A DNA stretch of 64,000 bases from Alphaproteobacteria bacterium (GTDB taxonomy: Bacteria > Pseudomonadota > Alphaproteobacteria > Rhizobiales > Rhizobiaceae), in contig BOKV01000007.1 in assembly GCA_016861165.1 (NCBI GenBank), positions 84,828 to 148,827 of the forward strand, given 5' to 3'. Position 1 is the first letter of the stretch. Every line of letters begins with the position of its first letter. This document shows, piece by piece, positions 17,429 to 26,413 of the stretch. The notes beneath the pieces were generated by a model that saw nothing but the letters and a program-made list of their open reading frames with translations, searched no databases and was not told the DNA's origin. The translations under genes were made by a program, and so were the position numbers.

Positions 17429-18313
17429 TCACCCCTGCTGCGCTCCGCCGCGCCGGGTGTAGCCGTCGGCGACGATGATCGGCAAGTGCGTCCAGCCGCC
17501 GTCGGCCAGGCGCATCCAGGCGCCGGCGGCCAGCGCGCCGCCGTCGACGACGATGGTCGCACCGCTGACCCAGCCGGACAAGCGGTCGGAGGCGAGATAG
17601 AGCGCCGCGCCGGCCGAATCGGCCGCTTCGCCGAACCTGCCGATCGGGAACCAGCGCCGCATGTGCTCGCGGTTTTCCGGCGGTACGCGGGCCGTCGCCA
17701 CGATCTGGGCGGTGTTGGTCGTCTCCGGCGCCACCGCGTTGACGCGAATGCCGTACTGGCCGAGCTCGACGGCGAGACTCCGCGTGAAGCCGGTGATTGC
17801 CGCCTTGAACGCCGAATAGACGACGGTCAGCGGAATGCCACGGAACGCCTCGATCGTCGACAGGTTGATGATGGAGCCGCCTTGGCCGCTCGCCCGCATC
17901 AGCGGGATCGCCGCCCTGGTCACGCGGAACATTTGCAGCAGATTGACCTCGTAGAGCGCCTGCCACTGGTCCTCGTCGGAGCTGGCGAACTCGCCCTTGA
18001 AGCCGAGATAGTCGCCGACATTGTTGACCAGCACGTCGAGGCGGCCGAAGCGGCTCTCGGCTGCGCCCATCAGCGCGGCCACCTGGTCCGCCCGGCGCAC
18101 GTCGCACTCGACCACCAGACTGTCGCAGCCGCCGGCCCGGAGTGCGGCGCGCAAATCGGCGGCGCGGCCGGCGTCGATCTCGGCGACGGCAAGCCGCATG
18201 CCGGCGCGGGCGAACAGCTCGGCCGTCGCCCGGCCGATGCCGGCGCCGCCGCCGGTGATGAGGCCGACCTTGCCGGCAAGGCCGATGAGCGAGCGTTCGT
18301 CGTCCGTGCTCAT
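17429..18313 (-). CDS. SDR family oxidoreductase with C-terminal extension
   Basis: SDR of 294 residues, about 40 longer than FabG. TGGGAGIG, NNVG, the Ser region INLSTIEAFRG, and Tyr/Lys in YSAFK are intact. After the usual VVDGG strand there is a Trp-rich tail (AWMRLADGGWTHLPIIVADGYT) not seen in its paralogues here, which may cover the active site or mediate oligomerisation. It overlaps the SnoaL-like gene upstream by four bases (ATGA) and is followed at four bases by another SDR, so the three are translationally coupled. Substrate unknown; by context a ring hydroxyl or hydroxyacyl-CoA. Confidence 0.85.
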   Translation of the reverse strand: MSTDDERSLIGLAGKVGLITGGGAGIGRATAELFARAGMRLAVAEIDAGRAADLRAALRAGGCDSLVVECDVRRADQVAALMGAAESRFGRLDVLVNNVGDYLGFKGEFASSDEDQWQALYEVNLLQMFRVTRAAIPLMRASGQGGSIINLSTIEAFRGIPLTVVYSAFKAAITGFTRSLAVELGQYGIRVNAVAPETTNTAQIVATARVPPENREHMRRWFPIGRFGEAADSAGAALYLASDRLSGWVSGATIVVDGGALAAGAWMRLADGGWTHLPIIVADGYTRRGGAQQG

Positions 18314-18777
18314 GAAGATGCTTCCGTCGTGACCGCGGGTTGCGGCGGCCGGCCAGTGCGATAATGGGCATCGCCGACCAGCACCAGCCGGCGGTGGGCG
18401 ATCAGCCAGGTGCGTTCGGCGAGCGTGAAGCTGTCCTCGTAGCGGATCGTCATCTCGTAGCAGTGTTCGGCACCATCGCGGTCGCGATAGTAGTGGCGGG
18501 CATAGCCGTGGGTCTGCGCCGTGGCGCGGTCACCGTCAATAGCCGGCAGCATGCCGACCACGCCGTGATGGGTGCGCGCATAGAGGCGGCGCATCATCGC
18601 CGGGACCCCGGCGAGCGCGTCGCGGCCGGCAAAGCGGCCGCGCGGCGCCTCCAGCACGCCGTCGGGCATGAACTGCCCGGCGAACAGCTCGCCGTCGCCA
18701 CGGTCGACGGCGAAGGCATAGCGTTCCGCCGTCTGGCGCAGCGCGAAGGCGGCAATGAGCTCGTCGCCGGCGTTCAT
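18310..18777 (-). CDS. SnoaL-like / NTF2-fold protein
   Basis: Small protein of 155 residues with the SnoaL_4 layout: helix LIAAFALRQTAERYAFAVDRGDGELFAGQ, then FMPDGVLEAPRGRFAGRDAL, THHGVVGMLPAI and a C-terminal sheet YEDSFTLAERTWLIAHRRL. Such proteins commonly serve as dehydratases, isomerases or ring hydroxylases in polyketide, terpene and steroid pathways. Start ATG 18777 shares its A with the stop of the upstream epimerase-like gene, and its own stop overlaps the next SDR start. It is tightly embedded in a four-gene operon. A catalytic assignment would need a structure; His/Asp candidates are present but not diagnostic. Confidence 0.75.
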   Translation of the reverse strand: MNAGDELIAAFALRQTAERYAFAVDRGDGELFAGQFMPDGVLEAPRGRFAGRDALAGVPAMMRRLYARTHHGVVGMLPAIDGDRATAQTHGYARHYYRDRDGAEHCYEMTIRYEDSFTLAERTWLIAHRRLVLVGDAHYRTGRPPQPAVTTEASS

Positions 18778-19694
18778 CAACCGCCCCCGGCGGGCGATAC
18801 CAGGCCCACGACCTCGGCGACAGCGCGCGCCACGTCGTTGCGCCGGTAGCCGAGGAGCCGGGTCTCAGCCGGGTCCGGCTCGTAGGCCAGCACCTTGCCA
18901 CGCCCTGGCACGATGAAGGCGTCCGGCAGCAGCGGGTGTTCCTCGTCGCGCTCTTCGACGCGCGCCGGATTGCCGACGGCGTCGAAGAAGAGCTGGAAGA
19001 ACTCGCGGAAGCGCAGGTTCTGGTCGCCGACCAGATAGGCGCGGCCGGCCTCGGCCCGCGCGAGCGCGCCGACGATCGCCTCGCAAAGCGAGCTGACCGA
19101 CATGTAGTTGGTGCCGCCGGCCGGCGCGAAGCAGGCGATGTCGGGCCGCGCGCCGCGCGCCCAGGCGGTCAGCCCCTCGTAGCGGCGGGCCGGCACGCCC
19201 GGAACCGCACCGACGATCGACGGCGGGTTGAGCGTGGAAACATTGAAGCTGGCGTCGGCAAGCGCGCGGGTGCCCTCGTCGGCGAGCTGGCGGGCACGCA
19301 CATAGGCATTCGTCGCGGCCAGTTCCGGCATGACATGGTGGTAGTAGCTGCCGAGCTGGACGAGGCGGCCGACGCCCGCCTGCCTGGCCCGCGCGGCGAA
19401 GGCCGGGACCCCCTCGATCTGCATGGCGCGCCAGAACGCGTCGGCGTCGTCGCCGCCACGCAGGTGGCGGATGTCGTTGCCGGCGGCAAAGACGATGGCG
19501 TCGAAGCCTTCGAGCTGGCGTGGCGTGAAGTGGCCGCGCGAATAGTCGCCCAGCAGCGCCGGGAACCGGGCCATCGGCGTCGCCGCCGCCGCCGGCCGGC
19601 GCGAGCCGATCACCACCTCATGGCCCTCGGCGGCCAGCATGACGGCGGCATGCCCGCCGATCATCCCGGTGCCGCCGACGATCAGTATCTTCAC
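18777..19694 (-). CDS. NAD-dependent epimerase/dehydratase family protein (extended SDR)
   Basis: Protein of 305 residues with an N-terminal nucleotide-binding motif VGGTGMIGGHAA, as in NmrA-like and extended SDR proteins. A QLGSYYHHVMPELAATNAYVRARQ stretch takes the place of the YxxxK active site: several Tyr residues but no clear Y-x3-K pair. It may therefore be a reductase of atypical mechanism or a redox sensor. The C-terminal half (GTNYMSVSSLCEAIVGAL, YLVGDQNLRFREFFQ) is typical of the extended family's substrate domain. It is the first gene of a minus-strand operon, with operator E1 about 60 bases upstream. Confidence 0.75.
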   Translation of the reverse strand: MKILIVGGTGMIGGHAAVMLAAEGHEVVIGSRRPAAAATPMARFPALLGDYSRGHFTPRQLEGFDAIVFAAGNDIRHLRGGDDADAFWRAMQIEGVPAFAARARQAGVGRLVQLGSYYHHVMPELAATNAYVRARQLADEGTRALADASFNVSTLNPPSIVGAVPGVPARRYEGLTAWARGARPDIACFAPAGGTNYMSVSSLCEAIVGALARAEAGRAYLVGDQNLRFREFFQLFFDAVGNPARVEERDEEHPLLPDAFIVPGRGKVLAYEPDPAETRLLGYRRNDVARAVAEVVGLVSPAGGG

Positions 19695-19752
19695 TTCGCA
19701 ACCTTTCCCGCGAAGGGACTACCGGGCGATTGTCGCGGGGAGGACGCGCGCC

Positions 19753-19771
19753 GCATCGTCTGCTTGGATTA
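19753..19771 (+). promoter_or_regulatory. Island operator site E1
   Basis: GCATCGTCTGCTTGGATTA matches 15 of 19 positions of the island motif (half-sites TCGTCT and GGATTA). It faces the minus-strand gene starting at 19694. A second, oppositely oriented site begins 16 bases further right. Confidence 0.65.
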
Positions 19772-19787
19772 GCCGCGGCCTTCTGCT

Positions 19788-19806
19788 TACCTCATCCGGA
19801 CGATGC
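19788..19806 (-). promoter_or_regulatory. Island operator site E2
   Basis: The reverse complement reads GCATCGTCCGGATGAGGTA, 14 of 19 matches to the island motif. It faces the plus-strand SDR at 19860. An in-frame ATG at 19803 lies inside this site, which argues against that ATG as the translation start. Confidence 0.6.
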
Positions 19807-19859
19807 AGGCGGGGCGGCCCGATGGTCGTGTCGCCGGGGTGGTCGCAGTGGAGGCAATC

Positions 19860-20627
19860 GTGTCGAGGCGCCTGGAGGGCAGGACGATACTGGTGACCGG
19901 AGCGGCCGGGGCGATCGGGTCGGCGACGGCGCGCAGGCTGGCCCGGGAAGGCGCCCGGCTGGTGCTGGCCGACCGGCTGACCGAGCCGCTGGCAGCGCTC
20001 GCCGACGAAGCGGCCGGCCTCAGCGGCGCGAGGCCGGCCGTCACTGGCTATGACGCGGAGTCGCCACTGTCGAGCGCGGCGCTGGTCGACGAGGCGCTCG
20101 CCGCCACTGGCAGGCTCGACGCCGTCTGCAATATCGCCGGCTTCTATGCCAAGGCGCATTCGTCCGAAGTTTCGGACGATGACTGGGACCGCATGCTGCA
20201 GATCAACCTGGCGAGCGTGTTCACCATCTCGCGCCAGGCGATCCCGCATCTGGCGAAGACGCGCGGCTGCGTGGTCTCCACCTCGTCGCTCGCCGCGCTC
20301 GAAGGGCTCGCCTACGCGACCGCCTATGCCGTCGCCAAGGCCGGCGTCATCGCGCTCACCAAGTCGCTGGCGGCCGAATATGCCGCGGCCGGCATCCGCT
20401 TCAACGCCATCTGCCCCGGCGCCATCCGCTCCCAGATGAGCACGGTCGCCGCGGTGCCTGGCGCCGACCCCGACCTCGCCTTCCGCCGCTCCAGGCTGCC
20501 CGGCTTCGAAGGCGGCTATGGCGAGCCGTCCGACGTGGCCGCCGCCTTCGCCTATCTCGTCTCCGACGACGCGCGCTACGTCTCCGGCTCGGTGCTGGTC
20601 GTCGATGGCGGCCAGTTCCTCCTCTAG
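19860..20627 (+). CDS. SDR family oxidoreductase
   Basis: Classical SDR of 255 residues: TGAAGAIG close to the N-terminus, NIAG, Tyr and Lys in YAVAK, and the C-terminal SVLVVDGGQFLL. The start is set at GTG 19860 because GGAGG lies five bases upstream and the protein then begins MSRRLEGRTILVTG, normal for the family. The longer frame from ATG 19803 would start inside operator E2. It is followed 28 bases later by an acyl-CoA ligase gene, with which it forms a two-gene operon. A role in processing a side-chain or ring hydroxyl before or after CoA activation is likely but unproven. Confidence 0.85.
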   Translation: MSRRLEGRTILVTGAAGAIGSATARRLAREGARLVLADRLTEPLAALADEAAGLSGARPAVTGYDAESPLSSAALVDEALAATGRLDAVCNIAGFYAKAHSSEVSDDDWDRMLQINLASVFTISRQAIPHLAKTRGCVVSTSSLAALEGLAYATAYAVAKAGVIALTKSLAAEYAAAGIRFNAICPGAIRSQMSTVAAVPGADPDLAFRRSRLPGFEGGYGEPSDVAAAFAYLVSDDARYVSGSVLVVDGGQFLL

Positions 20628-20655
20628 CGCCGGTGGCAGGCCGGTCGGACCGAAC

Positions 20656-22194
20656 ATGGAATACCTCTCGCAGATACTGGCCCGCAATGTCCGGCTCGTC
20701 GGCGACCGTCCGTTCATCGTGACCGAGGCGGAGACGGTCACATACGCCGACTTCGCCGGTCGCACGGCGAGGCTCGCCAATGTGCTCAAGGCGCGCGGCG
20801 TCGGCCGCGGCGACCGGGTCGGCCTCTACCTGCCGTCGACGCCGCTGATGGCGGTCGGCTTCTGGGCGTGCCAGCGGCTCGGCGCCATCCCCGCCCCGGT
20901 CAGCGCCATGTTCCGCCATGCCGAGCTGCGCAAGGTGATCGAGCACACGCAGATGAAGGCGCTGATCGCCGACGCCGCCACCTGGCCCTATTTCGCCGCG
21001 ATCAGGCCTGAGTTCCCGGCGCTTGCCCACTGCCTGGTCGCCACGCCGGAGGGCGGCGCCGACGATCTCGACGCGCTGATGGCCGCGGCCGCCGACACCT
21101 TCGACGATGCGCTGCTCGATGCGCGCGACATTGCCTGCCTGTTCTTCACCTCGGGCACGACCGGCGCGCCCAAGGGCACCGCGCAGACCCATTTCGCCAT
21201 CGTCTCGACGCTGCGCGACATGATGGTGTCGCACCGCACCCGCTTCGCCGGCGAGGTCTATCTGTGCGCGGTGCCGCTGTTCACAAATTTCGGTCTGAAC
21301 GTCACGCTCAACCTGTGCCTCTACACCGGCGGGACCATCGTGCTGCACGAGCGCTGGGACACCGAGAAGGTGCTGGACGGCATCGCCCGCCATCGCGTCA
21401 CCTATTTCGGCGGCACGCCGACGATGTATGTCTACCTCGTCAACGGCTTCGATCCCGCCCGCCACGATCTCACCTCGCTGCGCGTGTGCACGACCGGCGG
21501 CTCGCCGGTGCCGCAGCCGGTGATCGCCCGCTTCGAGGAACTGAGCAGCGTGCGCGTGACCCAGGTCTACGGCTCGACCGAGACCTGCGGACAGAACGTG
21601 ATGGAGCCGACCGCCGGCCTGCGCAAGGCGGGCTCCGCCGGCCTGCCGGTCGGCAGCTCGCGCATCAAGGTGGTGGGCGACGACGGCCAGGCGATGGCGA
21701 CGGGCGAGATCGGCGAGATCATCATCGGCGGCGACTGCGTGGCGGCGGGCTACTGGCGGGACGAGCAGGCAACCGCGCAGGCCTTCACGGCGGACGGCTG
21801 GCGCTCCGGCGATCTCGGCTATGTCGACGCCGACGGCTACCTGTTCATTGTCGACCGCAAGAAGGATGTCATCATCGCCGGCGGCCACAACATCTATCCG
21901 CTCGAGATCGAGAACCTGCTCTACCGCCACCCGGCGGTTGCCATGTGCGCGGTGGTCGGCGTGCCGGACCCGAGCAAGGGCGAAATCCCGGTCGCCGTGG
22001 TCGTGCGCGACGCCGGCGCGGCGGTGACGGCCGCCGACCTCGACGCCTGGTGCCGCGAGCATCTGGCAGCCTACAAGGTGCCGCGCGCCTTCGAGTTCAT
22101 CGACGAGATGCCGGTCGAGGCCGCCAAGATCCGCAAGCGCGACCTGGTGGTGGCGTTGAAGGAAGGCTCGCTCGACCGCTACCGGCGAAGCTGA
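20656..22194 (+). CDS. Acyl-CoA synthetase (AMP-forming)
   Basis: ANL-family ligase of 512 residues, the second in the island. Motifs: FFTSGTTGAPKGTAQTH near residue 160, YGSTETCGQN, the hinge GDLGYVDADGYLFIVDRKKD, GGHNIYPLEIE, and the C-terminal KIRKRDL with the adenylating Lys. It differs clearly from the FadD3-like enzyme at 461 and is closer to benzoate/long-chain-type ligases, so it probably activates a different acid, for instance a side-chain or upstream substrate. ATG 20656 starts 28 bases after the SDR stop; no strong Shine-Dalgarno is seen. Convergent with the next gene across a 15-base gap. Confidence 0.88.
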   Translation: MEYLSQILARNVRLVGDRPFIVTEAETVTYADFAGRTARLANVLKARGVGRGDRVGLYLPSTPLMAVGFWACQRLGAIPAPVSAMFRHAELRKVIEHTQMKALIADAATWPYFAAIRPEFPALAHCLVATPEGGADDLDALMAAAADTFDDALLDARDIACLFFTSGTTGAPKGTAQTHFAIVSTLRDMMVSHRTRFAGEVYLCAVPLFTNFGLNVTLNLCLYTGGTIVLHERWDTEKVLDGIARHRVTYFGGTPTMYVYLVNGFDPARHDLTSLRVCTTGGSPVPQPVIARFEELSSVRVTQVYGSTETCGQNVMEPTAGLRKAGSAGLPVGSSRIKVVGDDGQAMATGEIGEIIIGGDCVAAGYWRDEQATAQAFTADGWRSGDLGYVDADGYLFIVDRKKDVIIAGGHNIYPLEIENLLYRHPAVAMCAVVGVPDPSKGEIPVAVVVRDAGAAVTAADLDAWCREHLAAYKVPRAFEFIDEMPVEAAKIRKRDLVVALKEGSLDRYRRS

Positions 22195-22209
22195 GCCGGG
22201 AGGGCGGGT

Positions 22210-23001
22210 TCAGTCGCGCAGCGGCGGCCCCTTGTCGACATCACCCGCGGCGGCGTAGACGCTCCAGCCGCCGTCGACCGGCAGCACCGTGCCGGTGATG
22301 TAGCTTGCCCAGTCGGACAGCAGGAAGGCGGCCGCCCGCGCCATCTCCTCGGGCTGCGCCAACCGCCCGAGCGGCGTGCGCCGTTCGATGACGGCCGGGT
22401 CGAACACCTTGCGGTCGAGGAGCGAGCGCACCATCGGCGTCATCGTGTAGGCCGGCGCGATGCAGTTGACGCGCATGCCGGCCGGTCCCCACTCGCAGGC
22501 GAGCGTCCTGGTCAGGTGGATGACGCCGGCCTTGGCGACGCCATAGGCCGAACGGCCCGGGAAGGCGCCGAGCCCGACGATCGACGAGACGTTGACGATC
22601 GCGCCGGACCGGCGCGCCACCATATTGCGGCCTGCCGCCCGGCAGACGAGGTAGGTGCCGCGCAAATTGACGTCGACGACCCGCTGCCAGCGCTCCGGCG
22701 CCTGCTGGTGCACCGGCACCAGGTCGTCGCCAATGCCGGCCGAGTTGACCACCATGTCGAGGCCGCCGAGCCTGTCTTCCGCCCCCGCCACCATCGCCTC
22801 GACGGCGCCCGCGTCGGCCACGTCGCCGACGACATGACCGACGGCACCTGTCTCGGCGAGCGCCGATCGGGCGGCGGCGCCATCGATGTCGGCGATGACG
22901 ACGCGGGCGCCGAGTTCGCCGAGCAGGCGGGCAGTCGCCGCTCCGATGCCGCTGGCGCCGCCCGTTACCAGCGCCCTGCCGCCCGAAAGGTCGATGTTCA
23001 T
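22210..23001 (-). CDS. SDR family oxidoreductase
   Basis: Classical SDR of 263 residues: TGGASGIG, NSAG (Asn-Ser replacing Asn-Asn), NVSSIVGLG, Tyr and Lys in YGVAK, and GTVLPVDGGWSVYAAAG. It is the last gene of the long minus-strand operon that begins with the binding protein at 28780 and includes the LivHM/F/G importer. It overlaps the preceding SDR by four bases (ATGA). Transport and oxidation genes are thus expressed together, suggesting that the imported compound or its first product carries an alcohol that is oxidised early. The exact substrate is unknown. Confidence 0.85.
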   Translation of the reverse strand: MNIDLSGGRALVTGGASGIGAATARLLGELGARVVIADIDGAAARSALAETGAVGHVVGDVADAGAVEAMVAGAEDRLGGLDMVVNSAGIGDDLVPVHQQAPERWQRVVDVNLRGTYLVCRAAGRNMVARRSGAIVNVSSIVGLGAFPGRSAYGVAKAGVIHLTRTLACEWGPAGMRVNCIAPAYTMTPMVRSLLDRKVFDPAVIERRTPLGRLAQPEEMARAAAFLLSDWASYITGTVLPVDGGWSVYAAAGDVDKGPPLRD

Positions 23002-23753
23002 TCGTCCGGGTCTCCACCGTCGTCGGCACCTGCCTTGAAATGGAAGTCCGGCTCCCATTCGGCCGGCGGCCGCCGGTGCAGCCGCCAGTAGGCCTCGGCC
23101 ACCAGATCGTGGTCATAGGCGCCGCCCCTGGCCATCGTGCCGTGGATGGCGACGGTCGCCACCTGCACGCCGAGCGGTGTCAGCTCCTTGAACAGCGAGT
23201 GGCCGAGGCTCCTGAGCGCCGCCTTGCCGAGCGAGACGGCGCCCCATTCGATCCATGGCCCGAAGGCAAGCACGCCGCCGGTGAGCAGGATCGTGCCGCG
23301 ACCGCGCGCGATCATCGCCGGCGTGACCTCGCGCGCCGCATGCAGCGCACCGGCGACATTGGTGCGCAGGCTGGCCATCAGGTAGTCGAAGCCGACCGGC
23401 TCGCCATGCGCGGTCCAGCCCGGTGCCGAACCGTATTGCGCCTCGGCGATGCCGGAGGGGGTGACGAAGCGCGACGGCTCGATGATGGCGGCGTTGTAGA
23501 CCAGAACGTCGGGATCGCCATGCGTCCTGCGCAGCTGGGCGAACACGGCGCTCATGGCCGCCGGGTCGCCGGCATCGGCGGCAAGGCCCATGGTTGTCAG
23601 CCCCTCCATGTCGAGGGCCGCCTGGTAACGGACGATCGCCTCGCTGCGCCGGGCGATGAAGCCGACCGCCATGCCGGCGCGGGCGAACCGCCGGATGAGC
23701 GCGATGCCGAGACCGGGCCCGGCGCCGACGACCACCGCCAGGTCCCCGCTCAT
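22998..23753 (-). CDS. Atypical SDR-fold protein lacking the catalytic Tyr
   Basis: SDR-like protein of 251 residues. The cofactor motif is VVGAGPGLGIAL, one residue different from the classical TGxxxGIG. The active-site stretch reads EWGAVSLGKAALRSL: Lys is present but the residue four before it is Val, so the classical Tyr is missing. It belongs to the SDR branch with (S/G)-x-GKAALRSL, whose activities are mostly unknown. NAAIIEPSRFVTPSG forms the loop after strand 4. It overlaps both neighbours by four bases (stop of the LivHM gene, start of the 23001 SDR), so it is co-translated. It could be an enoyl reductase-like enzyme or a non-catalytic partner. Confidence 0.75.
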   Translation of the reverse strand: MSGDLAVVVGAGPGLGIALIRRFARAGMAVGFIARRSEAIVRYQAALDMEGLTTMGLAADAGDPAAMSAVFAQLRRTHGDPDVLVYNAAIIEPSRFVTPSGIAEAQYGSAPGWTAHGEPVGFDYLMASLRTNVAGALHAAREVTPAMIARGRGTILLTGGVLAFGPWIEWGAVSLGKAALRSLGHSLFKELTPLGVQVATVAIHGTMARGGAYDHDLVAEAYWRLHRRPPAEWEPDFHFKAGADDGGDPDE

Positions 23754-25705
23754 CCGTGCAAACCCTTGGCGCTGAGCCCGGCGGACGCGGCCGGCTCGAC
23801 CTTGGCGGCCTGCCGGCGCCGGCGCTCCTCGCGGCTCGCCAGGAAGTCCTCGAACGTGCCCACAATGCCCTTGCGCAGGAACAGGACACACAGCACGAAG
23901 GTCGAGCCCTGCACGACGATGACCCATGCCCCCAGCGTGGCGAACTGGGTCTGCATCGTCACCACGACAATGGCACCGACCACAGGCCCGAGCAGGGTGC
24001 CGACCCCGCCGATCAGCGTCATCAGCAGGGCGTCGGCCGAGGTCATGAAGTAGAGGTCGGCGAGCGATGCGATCTGGAAGACGATCGCCTTGGTGCCGCC
24101 GGCAAGCCCGGCGAGCCCGGCCGACAGCGTGAAGGCGATCAGCTTGAAGCGGTCGGTCGAGTAGCCGAGCGAGACGGCGCGCTGCTCGTTCTCGCGGATC
24201 GACTTCAGCACCTGGCCGAAGGGCGAACGCACGATGCGGTAGATCGCCGCGAAGCCGATGAGGAAAACCGCCAGCACGAAGAAATACATGTTCATCGTGT
24301 CGTTGAGATCGACGAGGCCGAACAGGCGGCCGCGCGGCACCGACTGGATGCCGTCCTCGCCATGCGTCCACGATGCCTGGATGGCGTAGAAATAGACGAT
24401 CTGGGCGAGCGCCAGCGTGATCATCGCGAAATAGAGGCCCTGGCGGCGGATCGCCAGCCAGCCGAACAGGGCGCCGATGGCGGTGGCCATGGCCACGCCC
24501 GACAGGATGGCGAGTTCGGTCGGCAGGCCCAGGACGGCGGCCGAATGCGCCGCCACATAGGCCGAGGCGCCGTAGAAGGCGGCGTGGCCGAAGGCGAGCA
24601 GGCCGACATAGCCGAAAATCAGGTTGTAGGCGCAGGCAAACAGCGCCAGGCACAGGATCTTCATGCCGAATACGGGGTAGACGAAGAACGGCAGGATCGT
24701 GCCGGCGACGGCGAACACGATGAGCCACAGCCGGCCATTCTCCAGGATGCTGCCCGGCCGCGCCGCCGAGATGTCGGAACCGTGATAGGCGACCGTCTCC
24801 TTGCCGAACAGGCCGGCCGGGCGCAGCACGAGCACGATCGCCATGATGACGAAGATGACCGTCGCCGCCGCCTGCGGCCAGAACACCTTGGTCAACCCCT
24901 CGATCAGGCCGAGCATCAGGCCGGTGGCGATGGCGCCGAAGATCGAACCCATGCCGCCGATGACGACGACGGCGAAGATGGTGATGATGAACGCCTGACC
25001 CATCTGCGGGCTGACCTGGTAGATCGGCGCCGCCATGACGCCGGCGAGCCCGGCCAGGCCGACGCCGAAGGCGTAGGTGAGCATCAGCATGCGCGGCACG
25101 TTGATGCCGAAGGCGCGCACCAGGTCGGGGTTCTCGGTCGCCGCACGCAGATAGGCGCCGAGCTTGGTGCGCTCGATGACGAACCAGGTGGCGAAACACA
25201 CCAGGATGCCGGCGACGATCACCCACAGCCGGTAGATCGGCAGGAACATGAAGCCGAGATTGACGCCGCCCTTGAGCGAATCGGGGATGGCGTATTGCTG
25301 GCCGCCGGCGCCATAGGCGACATTGAACAGACCCTCGATCACCATGGCGAGGCCGACGGTCAGAAGCAGCCCGTAGGCGTGCTCCAGATCGTAGACGCGG
25401 CGGATGAACAGCCGCTCCATGCCAGCGCCGATCAGCGCGACGAAGAACGGCACGATGGCGAGCGCCCACCAGTAGCCAAGCGACGGCAGGCCGAGGCCGG
25501 GGAAGAAGTCGGGCAGGTGCAGCAGGTACCAGGCGCCGAAGGCGCCGAGCATATACTGGGCGCCATGGACGAAATTGCCGATGCGCAGCATGCCGAAGAT
25601 GATCGCCACGCCGAGGCTCATCATGGCGTAGAACACGCCGTTGATGAGGCCGATCAGCAATTGGCCGAAGAGCAGCGTTGGCGAGATGCCGATAAGCTCG
25701 AACAT
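23750..25705 (-). CDS. livHM: Fused LivH-LivM ABC transporter permease
   Basis: Inner-membrane permease of 651 residues. Residues 1 to about 300 are a complete LivH (FGQLLIGLINGVFYAMMSLG, GVGLAGLAGVMAAP, VVVIGGMGSIFGA), and about 335 to 620 a complete LivM (YNLIFGYVGLLAFGHAAFYG, EDGIQSVPRG, LAGLAGGTKA, GGVGTLLGPVVGA). The usual transporter has two separate permeases; here one chain supplies both, joined by a linker around residue 310. Transmembrane segments are plentiful in each half. With LivG and LivF (next two genes) and the binding protein at 27581 it forms a hydrophobic-amino-acid-type importer. The context suggests a cyclic carboxylic acid as cargo. Confidence 0.93.
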   Translation of the reverse strand: MFELIGISPTLLFGQLLIGLINGVFYAMMSLGVAIIFGMLRIGNFVHGAQYMLGAFGAWYLLHLPDFFPGLGLPSLGYWWALAIVPFFVALIGAGMERLFIRRVYDLEHAYGLLLTVGLAMVIEGLFNVAYGAGGQQYAIPDSLKGGVNLGFMFLPIYRLWVIVAGILVCFATWFVIERTKLGAYLRAATENPDLVRAFGINVPRMLMLTYAFGVGLAGLAGVMAAPIYQVSPQMGQAFIITIFAVVVIGGMGSIFGAIATGLMLGLIEGLTKVFWPQAAATVIFVIMAIVLVLRPAGLFGKETVAYHGSDISAARPGSILENGRLWLIVFAVAGTILPFFVYPVFGMKILCLALFACAYNLIFGYVGLLAFGHAAFYGASAYVAAHSAAVLGLPTELAILSGVAMATAIGALFGWLAIRRQGLYFAMITLALAQIVYFYAIQASWTHGEDGIQSVPRGRLFGLVDLNDTMNMYFFVLAVFLIGFAAIYRIVRSPFGQVLKSIRENEQRAVSLGYSTDRFKLIAFTLSAGLAGLAGGTKAIVFQIASLADLYFMTSADALLMTLIGGVGTLLGPVVGAIVVVTMQTQFATLGAWVIVVQGSTFVLCVLFLRKGIVGTFEDFLASREERRRRQAAKVEPAASAGLSAKGLHG

Positions 25706-25711
25706 GCGGCG

Positions 25712-26396
<685 letters not shown>

Positions 26397-26413
<17 letters not shown>

